DNA of 64,000 nt from Saccharomyces uvarum (lineage: Eukaryota; Ascomycota; Saccharomycetes; Saccharomycetales; Saccharomycetaceae): assembly GCA_947243795.1 (NCBI GenBank), contig OX365941.1, forward strand, positions 709,077-773,076, read 5' to 3'. The notes beneath the pieces were generated by a model, which had not been told where the DNA came from, ran no database searches, and worked only from the letters and a program-made list of their open reading frames with translations. Below, in pieces: positions 20,922 through 30,644 of the stretch; within the stretch, counting starts at the first letter, position 1, and each line of letters starts with the position of its first letter. Both the position numbers and the translations under genes were made by a program.

Positions 20922-21293
20922 ATGGTCAAATTAACTTCTATCGCTGCTGGTGTCGCCGCCATCGCTGCTGGTGCCGCCGCTACCGCCGCCACCACCACCC
21001 TATCTCCATCCGACGAAAGAGTCAACTTGGTTGAATTGGGTGTCTACGTTTCTGATATCAGAGCTCATTTGGCCCAATACTACTTGTTCCAAGCCGCTCA
21101 CCCAACTGAAACATACCCAGTCGAAGTTGCTGAAGCTGTTTTCAACTACGGTGACTTCACCACCATGTTGACTGGTGTTGCCGCAGACCAAGTCACCAGA
21201 ATGATCACTGGTGTCCCATGGTACTCCACCAGATTGAGACCAGCTATCTCCAGTGCCTTGTCCAAGGACGGTATCTACACTCTAGCCAAATAG
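20922..21293 (+). CDS. Seripauperin (PAU family)
   Basis: 123-residue member of the PAU/TIP family, induced by anaerobiosis and cold and probably linked to the cell wall. It has a hydrophobic, Ala-rich signal peptide ([17 protein letters not shown]), then the family core [49 protein letters not shown], and the C-terminus [13 protein letters not shown]. The A-rich leader (ACAACTACAATGG context) is typical of highly translated PAU genes. S. cerevisiae has no PAU gene at this internal place. Codon use is strongly biased, unlike the flanking spacer, suggesting a relatively recent arrival or selection. Family copies are so alike that the exact PAU number cannot be given. Confidence 0.95.
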   Translation: MVKLTSIAAGVAAIAAGAAATAATTTLSPSDERVNLVELGVYVSDIRAHLAQYYLFQAAHPTETYPVEVAEAVFNYGDFTTMLTGVAADQVTRMITGVPWYSTRLRPAISSALSKDGIYTLAK

Positions 21294-22354
21294 AGTTCAC
21301 ATTCCTTACAATTATTGACATTAGGAATTTTTACGAAAAGATGAACAATTATAAACAGAAATGATGACAGCAATGTGATTACATTGTCCACATTCTAAAA
21401 AAAAAAAAATACTAGATTAATGGTATAAATAGCTAGATGCGTATATTTTCGTATATGTATATTATTAATATTATAAATTTTTTATTGTTAAACTATCCTT
21501 TCTGAGGATTAGCCGTCTATCATCAAGAAGCACGTTCTTTGGTGGTTGCAAAGACCATATTTAGCTTCATATATTGAGTACAGGTATATGTATTTATTTC
21601 ATCGAAGTGTCCAGATAATTGTTTCAATCGGCATTACAGGCAGATATAGGCAAAACCATCATATGTTTTTATTTTCAAAGATAATTAAATGCAGGTGCTG
21701 TTCGCCATTCGGCCAACCAGACTTTTGTGCATTTATATAGACCATAGCGGTCACGATCGTGAAGTGAAGATAGGTAAAATTATATTGATTTCAAATAAAT
21801 CACCTAAGCGTCTACGCTGGCTCATAGTGAAAGGTTTGAGTGGCTCCTTTTCAACCCGCGTTCGTGATTCCAAACACTTACTCTGCTTTATTGCTTGTGA
21901 TGAGAGGTTTGATGATAAAGTGTCTCATATACTACTACATTGCTCATTAGAAGCAGGGTATTATATCAAAATGGATTCAAGGTGCAGCGGTTCATACATA
22001 CTTCAAAGCATCAAGAAGAGCGGTTGTGTTCTAATTCTTGTTAATCAGCAGCATACACTGATATAATCGAGAAATATCCGGAAATCGGTTGTAAAGAGTT
22101 GTGGTAGTCTCTTTGTTTTATTGCTTGTATCCCAGTGCATATAATGTATTATTTTGAATTTTAACAGTCATTGAATCTTTACAGTAATGTTACGCTCTAA
22201 TCTTTTAAGGAGCAGAAACACCTGCTTTACGAAGGGCAGAGCTCTAACACTGTACACAGTAATAGATAATGTGTTTTTACTATCCGAATAAATAGAATTA
22301 GGTAATTATTATTCGTGATTATCTACTTTTCTGATATAGAAATTCTTATTTAAC
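21294..22354. other. Intergenic PAU-HOL1
   Basis: About 1.06 kb of AT-rich spacer holding two convergent 3' ends. The 125-codon plus frame at 21689-22066 begins at a non-ATG codon and has no recognised homology. Nothing else is seen. Confidence 0.45.
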
Positions 22355-24103
22355 TTACACACCATCTCTCAAATTGACAGATTCCAAGTACCACTGCTTA
22401 GTCCACAGTCTTATTCTCTTACCATAATGGTACATTGGCAAGGCGAAAGCAGTGATACCAAAGTTAATAACGGCCAATGCGATGTAGGTGTTCTCGGTAC
22501 CAGATGCAGCTAACCAATCGGAACAGGTGAAGGTGAATATGCAGGATATAGTGTTGTTAATGATAGCTGTACAAACCATACCTTCTAAAACCATTTCGGG
22601 GTAACAATCCATTAAGTATGCCATAGCAATATCACCGGAACAGCCCCAGCTGAATCCAACAAAACCCAATCCAACATAAATAGCTTGCCATGGCCATTGT
22701 CTAGCAGTACCGATACCAAACATTAACAAGCCGGCAGGCCCAATGATTGCAGTTGCAACTGAGAAATACAATCTGAATTCAGCCTCCAGAATTCCCTTGT
22801 TGTGACGGGCCATCCAAAGGACAAAATAGTCACTCACAATACCAGCACAGATACAACCAATCACAGCTCCAACAAGTGTAGGAACGTTCATAATTGCAAC
22901 ACCGAAATCACTATAATTCCACGGAGGATCATAGTATGTGTCCTCTTGGGTAGTTAGATAAAACGACAAGAAAACATCTTGAATACCCCAAAACATACCA
23001 GACAACCACACAGGCGGGAATAAAAACATCCTTAGGTTGATCTTTAAATATTTGAAGTATTGCTTAAAACCATACCCTTTCAAATTTGTAGCTTTAGTAA
23101 ATATGGCTACTCTCTTGGGATAAGGCTTTAGAGGCTCTTTGGACCCGTCAATCAATTCGCGAGTCTCGGGTATAGTTACCTCCTCTTCGTTGTTGACTTC
23201 AAATTCAGCAGTTTCCGACACATCCATGCCTTTCTCTCGTATGGCTAGGTTAGCGTCAAGGTGACGTTTCTTTTGAGATACGAGAGTGTTGTCTGAGTTT
23301 TGTAAAGTGGTACCGTCTTCGTACCCAGATTGCTTGCTGGTCAGCGGAGTCATATACCTACCTCTGTCAAAGTACGTTTCTTCACAACCTAATACAATGG
23401 CAACTAAAAGTCCACCAGAAATGATCACGGCAATCCAACCAACCCAACGGAAGTTTAAATAGGCTGATATGTATCCAGCAATCAATGGTCCCAAGAACGT
23501 ACCAATACTTGTGCACATAATATACACAGTTAATACGGAACCCAATTGATGCTGGAAAAATATGTCACTCAGAGACAGCTGCACCTGAGCTTCAGCACAA
23601 GACTCACTAATACCAACAAATAGTTGAGACCAAATGGTGTCACTGGTTCTTTTAGCTAAAGCAAACCACAGAGCTCCAAAGAGGCCCAGTGTGATACAAA
23701 CTATGTACGTAATTTTTCTTCCGTACAAGTTGGCAAACGGGGCCAAAAATAGAGTAGACCAACCAATACCTAAGAACAGAACACCTGCACCTGTATTCAT
23801 AGAATTATAGGATATTCCGTAATTTTCATTCAAGGAGTCCTGAGCAGCACCTGCATCGTTACTCGTGGCGGCGGTAAACGCAGTTATAAAGGCCATCAGG
23901 CCAAAATGAGCCATCTTTCTCCAACTCGACCAGTTCAACGGATCATTGGGCGAATATGATGGCTGAGGAATTAAAACAACCCCTGAGGGGTTCTTTTTCA
24001 ACTTCGACTCGTATATGATACCATTCTCCAAATTTTGAGAGGAGTAGATGTTGAATGTACCAGGAACGTAGTCAGGATGGTCCTTATTGGTATATCTGTC
24101 CAT
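22355..24103 (-). CDS. HOL1: High-affinity polyamine/cation transporter Hol1
   Basis: Plasma-membrane MFS transporter of the DHA1 type, the high-affinity polyamine importer of S. cerevisiae; mutants also take up histidinol and cations. It has 582 residues (about 586 in S. cerevisiae). The hydrophilic N-terminus has NDPLNWSSWRK, the usual motif before TM1 of this group. TM1-6 follow, then a long cytoplasmic loop (about residues 250-340, ETRELIDGSKEPLKPYPKR) and TM7-12. The motif FANLYGRKITY is the MFS loop 2-3 signature. No breaks are seen. A six-codon upstream reading frame sits in the leader and is listed separately. Confidence 0.96.
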   Translation of the reverse strand: MDRYTNKDHPDYVPGTFNIYSSQNLENGIIYESKLKKNPSGVVLIPQPSYSPNDPLNWSSWRKMAHFGLMAFITAFTAATSNDAGAAQDSLNENYGISYNSMNTGAGVLFLGIGWSTLFLAPFANLYGRKITYIVCITLGLFGALWFALAKRTSDTIWSQLFVGISESCAEAQVQLSLSDIFFQHQLGSVLTVYIMCTSIGTFLGPLIAGYISAYLNFRWVGWIAVIISGGLLVAIVLGCEETYFDRGRYMTPLTSKQSGYEDGTTLQNSDNTLVSQKKRHLDANLAIREKGMDVSETAEFEVNNEEEVTIPETRELIDGSKEPLKPYPKRVAIFTKATNLKGYGFKQYFKYLKINLRMFLFPPVWLSGMFWGIQDVFLSFYLTTQEDTYYDPPWNYSDFGVAIMNVPTLVGAVIGCICAGIVSDYFVLWMARHNKGILEAEFRLYFSVATAIIGPAGLLMFGIGTARQWPWQAIYVGLGFVGFSWGCSGDIAMAYLMDCYPEMVLEGMVCTAIINNTISCIFTFTCSDWLAASGTENTYIALAVINFGITAFALPMYHYGKRIRLWTKQWYLESVNLRDGV

Positions 24104-25586
24104 TTATATCAACTTCAAATTTAGGGCTTTCTTCTCGGGCAATTTTCTTTTTTGTAATACTAGTTAGAAAAGCGAAACTATTGCGGACCTGTTTGTTATA
24201 TCCTATGTATTTCAGTATGACACTTCGGCTTTTGGTTCAGTGTTGTAACTGCTGTTATTTTTTTGTTTCAAATAAATAAAATAGTAAGGGATGTCAGCTT
24301 CGTAGTAATAGCATGAAATATTATCGTAAAATAAATGCTGCTAGTGCTTTTGACGACAAAATGGGCTTGTTTTACTTTTTCTGAGGAGAATCAAAATTTT
24401 TGCCTCAGAAACTGATACACGATTTAGTTTTCCGCTAGTTGACTGTGAATTCTCTTTATCGTTGAACTGACGACTTGATTAACCTGCAGAGATGTAACGG
24501 ATGTCCAGATTAATGATGATGATTTTGACTTAGTCTGTAAAGAAAATGGTTTTGTTCAAAAAAGAAAAAAGAAAAATTTTATCAACATGTAGCTTTTCGC
24601 TATGCTTTGTTTTCGCTAGGTGAGAAAGGCTCCTTAAAAATGTCCGCAGGATTTCATATGACACAACAGGCCCTGAATATGCGACTAATCAGAGCTTATC
24701 AAGGCACAGAGAGCTTCCATATAAGCTTCAGCATTCCATGGCATGGGCGCGACCTCAAAGGTGCAAGTCTACATCACAAGTGCAAGACATCATTCAAGAG
24801 GGAAACTGTGCGTATATGTTTTCCTTACACCTAGTTAATGTCTTGGCAAAGTAAGAGTAAGAATAAGTATAATGGAAAAGAAAATACACTTGAAAAGGAA
24901 AGAAAGAACTGACCGTTCGGTATGCTCGATGGTTGTGTTGCCCTTCTTCTATACAAGATGATTAGACTAGATTCACATTCAAGACAGTTTTTTCACATTT
25001 TCACGTATGAATACGTCATTTTTTTTAATACAAAATTCTTACTCGTCATTTGTGCACCTGTAAAGATAACTCTTTGATAGTTCACCGGTCTTGTTGGCTT
25101 CTCACCTCGGGAAATTACTTAAACAACTGAAGTAGCTTTCTGTGACCAACTTGTTGCTCTTTTTGGTTGGAGACTCCAATGATTCATGGTACGACTAGGC
25201 AAAATGAGCTGATGACATTGACATTACACGGCTCTTTATCATTACAATTCAGGCCAGTTTGATTCGTGCCGTGACCATTGAGACTTCTATTTTCTATTCT
25301 TAATTAAACCTTCAATTTTGTTTACATAGACAAGAGAAATCCTAGGCTTACACCCTGTGGCGCTACTGCTCTCTATTCTATGTCTAATAGCGCTTGTTAT
25401 GGTTACAGAAGGGTGCCTAACAACAGATTATCAAAATTTAACCATATGACGTGAAGGGATGCTCTACCATCAAACAGCATGATTCAGTTCTTCTGCAAGT
25501 ACAGGAGGGAAGGCATCAAGGAGTTTAGGTTTTTATGCTAGATATGACTAAAAATATTATATAAGGATTGATTTCCACATCAGGAA
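24104..25586. other. Intergenic BIO5-HOL1
   Basis: About 1.5 kb. It holds the HOL1 promoter and leader (with the uORF) and the BIO5 3' end. Open frames here are short and without homology. The middle part, about 24.6-25.4 kb, shows no gene I recognise. Confidence 0.5.
24294..24314 (-). promoter_or_regulatory. HOL1 leader uORF (MLLLRS)
   Basis: A 6-residue upstream ORF on the HOL1 strand, ATG CTA TTA CTA CGA AGC TGA, ends 190 bases before the HOL1 ATG. S. cerevisiae HOL1 has, from memory, a uORF encoding MLLLPS-stop whose Pro-Ser-stop stalls termination in a polyamine- and eIF5A-dependent way. Here the fifth codon is CGA (Arg) rather than CCA (Pro); all the other encoded residues match. Confidence 0.75.
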
Positions 25587-27185
25587 CTATTGCCTGCAAG
25601 CAGGAAAAACAACGATGCTGATAATACAGAAAACTATTGCGTACACAACCGAGGTGTAGTTCATGTTCCCTGCTGTGACCGGTAACGTGTATGGAAACGA
25701 TAGGAATATTAGGCAAAATAAGGTCCATAGGATACAGATAATGTGGGGGATCGTTGACATACGGCGAGTTTTGGGTCTACTAATACCATTTACATCGTTC
25801 TCGATTCTACTGGTGAAATTTTCCTTGTTGACAACAAAGACAAATATAAAGGAGGGAACAGCATATGACATGAGTAGCAAGGTAATGCATGCAGTGATGA
25901 TGGCATTGAATGCAGTGCTAGATCCCATAAAAATACATCCGATGATTGTAACACAGATCTGCGACAAAAAGTGAGCGTATAATGGAGATTTGTACCCGGG
26001 TGTCAATGTTGCCAGCTTTTTTAGTGACTTGTTTCCCAGCGAACCTTCTTTATAAAATGGTGCGTAACTTTTCCCATATGACTGTAAGATCCGACTTTGC
26101 CAGGTACCACTAGCGATACCTGCAATGTAACCTGTGGTGATGCACATGCATTGTAGGAACACACTGAGATTCCTATTACCTGTGGCTTGATAAAATATTT
26201 CCACAATGGGTAGAATGGATTCGACGACAGCCGTTTTGTCAGTAATGCAAAAAAACAAACCGACACAATAAATAAAACTTGTTATGAACCCCACGACGAT
26301 GGTGGTTATAATGACTTTAGGAACCAAGAAACGCGATTTGCTGTAACCGACTTCGTCAATCATGTGTGTAGCGGAATCTATCCCGACAAACGCCCATATA
26401 GGATTGACCAACCCAACAACAAATGCCATTCCGGAGGAATTCCAGCCTGTTTGATTATCGAAGCTTCCAAAGATATTCGAAGCCTTGGGCCATGGGTCCA
26501 CTGTGTTATTGGATCTTGAAACAATACAAATGATAAAAGTCATGGCAAAAGACAAAAGAGACGTGTAAAGCCCAAACTGAGAGATGTAAGGCAACGGAGA
26601 CGAATAAATGTTGAAAAACGTCAGACTGGTATTAATGCACTGGTAACCTACAAACACATGCCAGTGTTTCAGTTCATAATCTGGGTGCAACAGTTTATGA
26701 ATACCAATACAGCTCATCGATAATGACGAACAGACACTGGCGGTGGTGAAAATGGCACCGAAATAGTTCAACAACCCCACCACCATGGACGCGGCCTTTT
26801 GAACTCTGGAAGTGATTTCGACGTTGGACGTTTGACAATAGGTCTCCAGAAATACCTCTTCATCATCGTCAGAAGCGTCCTCGTAGTCGGGAGTTTTCAA
26901 AGTTGCTGGTTCCCGTTCCAACATCTTAAGAACCCAGAACGAACCACCACAGCTGTTTGGAAGTATAGAAGCAAAATCACCCAGTGAGATACCGCACATC
27001 AGACTGAAAAACGCAGCAATTATCAAACCATAGATGATAAGTAACGGACCTCCACTGGCGATACCAACCGCCATTGACGCAGAGATACCGACCCACGAGC
27101 AACTCAATGAGAACGCGATGCCCAGTAGGGACCACCAATTGAAATGCTTGTCAAACTTAACCTCTGACGTTTCTAAGCTAGACAT
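25587..27185 (-). CDS. BIO5: 7-keto-8-aminopelargonate transporter Bio5
   Basis: Plasma-membrane permease of the amino acid/choline APC superfamily that imports the biotin precursor 7-keto-8-aminopelargonate. From the ATG at 27185 (MSSLETSEVKFDKHFNWW) it has 532 residues. S. cerevisiae is annotated with about 30 extra N-terminal residues; the frame here extends only to a TTG upstream, so the shorter start is preferred. About twelve hydrophobic spans are seen, the first beginning SLLGIAFSLSCSWVGIS, plus GFVNPIWAF-like and IDSATHMIDEVG blocks characteristic of this family. Its 5' end is only 144 bases from the BIO4 stop, same strand. Confidence 0.95.
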   Translation of the reverse strand: MSSLETSEVKFDKHFNWWSLLGIAFSLSCSWVGISASMAVGIASGGPLLIIYGLIIAAFFSLMCGISLGDFASILPNSCGGSFWVLKMLEREPATLKTPDYEDASDDDEEVFLETYCQTSNVEITSRVQKAASMVVGLLNYFGAIFTTASVCSSLSMSCIGIHKLLHPDYELKHWHVFVGYQCINTSLTFFNIYSSPLPYISQFGLYTSLLSFAMTFIICIVSRSNNTVDPWPKASNIFGSFDNQTGWNSSGMAFVVGLVNPIWAFVGIDSATHMIDEVGYSKSRFLVPKVIITTIVVGFITSFIYCVGLFFCITDKTAVVESILPIVEIFYQATGNRNLSVFLQCMCITTGYIAGIASGTWQSRILQSYGKSYAPFYKEGSLGNKSLKKLATLTPGYKSPLYAHFLSQICVTIIGCIFMGSSTAFNAIITACITLLLMSYAVPSFIFVFVVNKENFTSRIENDVNGISRPKTRRMSTIPHIICILWTLFCLIFLSFPYTLPVTAGNMNYTSVVYAIVFCIISIVVFPACRQ

Positions 27186-27329
27186 ATTCACCTTGGGTTT
27201 GTTTCCTGTGCTGTGATTCAAAAGACAAAGAAAACTTTATTTTTTGTACGTGAACTATACCAAACTATAGGCCAAGCCGTGATGCTTATATACTTGATCA
27301 GAGTGTTGCAAATTTTTTAATTAAACTAT

Positions 27330-28040
27330 TTATCTATCTTGTTGGGTCATCAGTGACTCCATCGATGGCAGCCCATGCAACGCCATTTCCAGGTTCTGTG
27401 CCGTAGCACATTGTCCAACCTGTGCCATCACGTCCACACCGTACTTCTCGAGCACCTGCACGTTGCCTTCATTGCGTTCCCCATTGAGAATGACCCCGAG
27501 CAAGTGACCTCTCAAACCGTTATCGCAGAGGTGATTCCATGTAAGCAACGTATGATTCAGAGTTCCTAGCCCACTGCGTGCCACGACAACCACGTACACA
27601 GGATGACTACTAGTCTCGATCAGATGTTTAATTAGATCCGCAGTCATTTCCAGCTTACGAGTGATGGGCACGCAGACCCCACCGGCTCCCTCTACGACCA
27701 GTGCGCTCTTTGCGTCCCATTCATTAGGAACTGCAAAATCCAACAACCTGATGTCGACTTCAGGCTCGTATTCCATGGCCTGTAGCGGAGATAGAGGCTT
27801 CTGCAGCACATACGTGGGCGTGAATATACGCGGTTTCCAAGTCGATGCGGCTACTTTGAAATTTTTCAATGTCTCCGAGTCACCTTGATCTGACTCAATT
27901 CCAGTTTGCACGGGCTTCCAGTATGCAGCTTTCCATCTGTGAACCAGCAATGCAGATACAAAGGTCTTGCCGACATCAGTATCTGTACCGGTGACGAATA
28001 CGATTGGTTGTTGTTGTTCTTGTTGAGGCTTGCTGTTCAT
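27330..28040 (-). CDS. BIO4: Dethiobiotin synthetase Bio4
   Basis: ATP-dependent ureido-ring closure of 7,8-diaminopelargonate with CO2 to dethiobiotin (EC 6.3.3.3), the step before biotin synthase. It has 236 residues from the ATG at 28040 ([11 protein letters not shown]), close to the 237 of S. cerevisiae; an in-frame ATG nine codons upstream (28067) could also be used. The P-loop is GTDTDVGKT at residues 18-26, YWKPVQTG follows, and [11 protein letters not shown] is the substrate/phosphate block. It is divergent from BIO3 across about 210 bases, so the two could share a promoter. Confidence 0.95.
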   Translation of the reverse strand: MNSKPQQEQQQPIVFVTGTDTDVGKTFVSALLVHRWKAAYWKPVQTGIESDQGDSETLKNFKVAASTWKPRIFTPTYVLQKPLSPLQAMEYEPEVDIRLLDFAVPNEWDAKSALVVEGAGGVCVPITRKLEMTADLIKHLIETSSHPVYVVVVARSGLGTLNHTLLTWNHLCDNGLRGHLLGVILNGERNEGNVQVLEKYGVDVMAQVGQCATAQNLEMALHGLPSMESLMTQQDR

Positions 28041-28252
28041 GATGCGAGTGTTGGCGAGTTCGAGCATTTTTTACAGTCCTGGCTTTGCGAAAATGCATCA
28101 CTTTATATACTTGAGTATACGAACTACCAGCGGGATTTTATTTTGGTCACTCAATAATTGTGAGCTATAAAAAGCCACTGTTTTTGCGTTCATGCTCTTT
28201 GAACTTGAGAGGATTCAAAATTCTAGTTCTCTATTCAGATTTCAGATAATTA

Positions 28253-29695
28253 ATGTCTTCCGAAATTACATATACACCAGCTGTTGCGGAACTGCTAGAG
28301 TTCGATAAAAAACACGTCTGGCATCCTTACACGTCGTTGAAGGCCCCATTGAATGTGTTCCCAGTGAAAAGTGCTCATGGCTGTAAGCTTGTGTTGGATA
28401 CTGACTCGCCGGTGGACGTTGAGGTGATTGACGCGATGTCGTCCTGGTGGTGCGTGATCCATGGCTACAACAATCCGGAATTAAATGAGGCCCTTACAAA
28501 TCAGATGATGAAGTTCTCTCACGTTTTGCTTGGCGGGTTCACCCACAAGGCAGCCGTGAATCTCGTTAAGAAACTATTGAAAGTGATCGACGAGCCCTCC
28601 ATGCAGTACTGCTTCCTGGCAGATTCTGGCTCAGTGGCTGTGGAAGTGGCTTTGAAGATGGCTCTACAGTCCAACATGGCGGATGAATCCGCAAGCAATA
28701 GGACAAAGTTTTTAACGATTAAAAATGGGTACCACGGTGACACTTTTGGTGCCATGAGTGTGTGTGATCCGGACAACTCCATGCATCACATCTACAAAGA
28801 TCGTCTCAGCAAAAACATATTCACTCAAGCGCCCACTATTCTCGAAGGTTTACCCACAAGTCAGAACAAATTCGAGGATAAATGGAATGAAAGTGAAGCC
28901 GATGACCTCAAAAAACAGTTTGAACTACATAGCGATGAGATCTGTGCTGTCATTTTGGAACCCATCTTGCAAGGTGCCGGTGGGTTGAGGTTGTATCACC
29001 CACAGTTCCTGATCGAAGTCCAAAAGCTATGTAACCAATACGACATCCTGTTTATCATTGATGAGATTGCCACTGGGTTTGGTAGAACTGGTGAGATATT
29101 CGCATTCAAGCACTGCCAAAAATATCAGGACCAGTTGGGAATCAGCCCTGCTGAGCAGGTCAAAGTAGTTCCCGACATCGTGTGCGTTGGGAAGGGGTTA
29201 ACTAGTGGGTACATGACAATGAGCGCGGTAGTGACCAACGAAAAGGTCGCCTCCAAAATTGCCTCTCCAAACAGTCCAACAGGTGGCATTTTCATGCATG
29301 GTCCAACCTTCATGGGTAATGCTTTAGCATGCAGTGTTGCGGAAAAGTCGATGGATATCCTGCTACGTGGTGAATGGAAACAACAAGTGTCGAGAATTGA
29401 AAATCAGATCTACAAAGAGTTGTACGAGTACATTAAGAATCCGGACAATGGACTAATGGGAACCCTTGTCAAACGTGTGTCGGTTGTCGGAGCCGTCGGT
29501 ATTGTAGAGCTATACAAAAAGACAGACCCGAAGTGGTTTCAAAAGAAGTTCATATCCAGGGGGGTTCATATCAGACCTTTCAACTGCTTGTGTTATATTA
29601 TGCCGCCTTATGTTATTACAACGGAAGAATTGACACAGGTTAACAAAGCCCTGATTGAAGTCCTACAGGAGTGGAAAACTTATACAAACCAGTGA
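28253..29695 (+). CDS. BIO3: 7,8-diaminopelargonate aminotransferase Bio3
   Basis: PLP-dependent class III aminotransferase (EC 2.6.1.62) converting 7-keto-8-aminopelargonate to 7,8-diaminopelargonate with S-adenosylmethionine as amino donor. Length 480, as in S. cerevisiae. Visible sites: WWCVIHGYNNPELN, NGYHGDTFGAMSVCD, the PLP-contacting DE at 270-271 in IIDEIATGFGRTG, and the Schiff-base lysine K314 in VGKGLTSGYM. The ATG at 28253 follows an AATTA leader. With BIO4 and BIO5 it forms the complete lower biotin cluster; BIO1/BIO6 are not in the window. Confidence 0.97.
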   Translation: MSSEITYTPAVAELLEFDKKHVWHPYTSLKAPLNVFPVKSAHGCKLVLDTDSPVDVEVIDAMSSWWCVIHGYNNPELNEALTNQMMKFSHVLLGGFTHKAAVNLVKKLLKVIDEPSMQYCFLADSGSVAVEVALKMALQSNMADESASNRTKFLTIKNGYHGDTFGAMSVCDPDNSMHHIYKDRLSKNIFTQAPTILEGLPTSQNKFEDKWNESEADDLKKQFELHSDEICAVILEPILQGAGGLRLYHPQFLIEVQKLCNQYDILFIIDEIATGFGRTGEIFAFKHCQKYQDQLGISPAEQVKVVPDIVCVGKGLTSGYMTMSAVVTNEKVASKIASPNSPTGGIFMHGPTFMGNALACSVAEKSMDILLRGEWKQQVSRIENQIYKELYEYIKNPDNGLMGTLVKRVSVVGAVGIVELYKKTDPKWFQKKFISRGVHIRPFNCLCYIMPPYVITTEELTQVNKALIEVLQEWKTYTNQ

Positions 29696-30644
29696 TTCAG
29701 ATTCAGAATTCTTGACGAACTCGGCCTCTCCTTTTCTCTAACTAGTGTATTCAATCAGTAATGGTACTCTCTTGTACGTTTCTATTTATATTTTTGTAAA
29801 GATCTAATAATGATATTTACTATATTTTAAGCTGCCATTTTAAATTGCTCTCCTGTACCCTTTGCTTCAGAAAATAAGATATAAAACTAAGCGGTTCCTA
29901 TTTAGATTACGCAAGTGGTTATCGATGCCCCCAAGGCATGATAACTTGACTAAAATCCAATCAATTGACGGGTTACTCAAATAGGGACAGAGGTAGAATA
30001 GCAGGTCCAAAATTATCCTACCTGTGCTCGTTGCACGATAACCACAATCCTGGAAGACTTTAAAGCGTTTCAACTTCGCAGAGAGGTCATGACACCGCAA
30101 AACGTCTCGTAAAAAGTTTAAGTGGTTCAAGAGTTGTCTTGGGTGTACAACCTACTGCTAGTTCTGACTCCTTGTCTGTCAACCGCTCTAACGAAGATGG
30201 ATGCGCTGATGTTGTCGACTTGTGTCCAACAGACTGAAATCTGGAATAAACGATTCGCAAAATTACTGATGCCAGAGCCCAAAGTTCTACTGAGACGGAA
30301 ACAATACGTTCTTCATAGCAACAAGGAATTATTTTATATTGAACTGATCAGATATTTACTACACACTCTCAAGAGAACCAACTCTACTCTCTTTAGTACC
30401 TTGAATTCCGAGTTTGAAGTCCGAGTTTATAGTAAACAGATGTTACCCTCCAATTGGTTGTATAATCTGTTTGATTTAGTTTAAACGCCTCTTTTGCCAA
30501 AATCGTTTCATATCTTTCAATCACAGCACTCATCTTGATGATCGAAGCGTCTTCACGCTATGTTGGGACATGGTGAGAATGTAGGCTTACAATTGAGTCT
30601 TTTCAACGCAAGAAAGAAGAGTTAAAAACAGGTTGCTAGGAAAT
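29696..30644. other. Intergenic BIO3-MNT4
   Basis: About 950 bases. A plus frame runs 30122-30484 from a GTG, with its first ATG at 30197 giving 95 residues (MDALMLSTCVQQ...). It is basic and mildly hydrophobic and I do not recognise it; it could be a gene relic or chance. The last 150 bases are the MNT4 promoter. Confidence 0.4.

Noticed and set aside
30122-30484. 120-codon frame between BIO3 and MNT4
   Set aside because: It starts at GTG and the first ATG gives 95 residues with no recognised family; mentioned in the spacer entry only.
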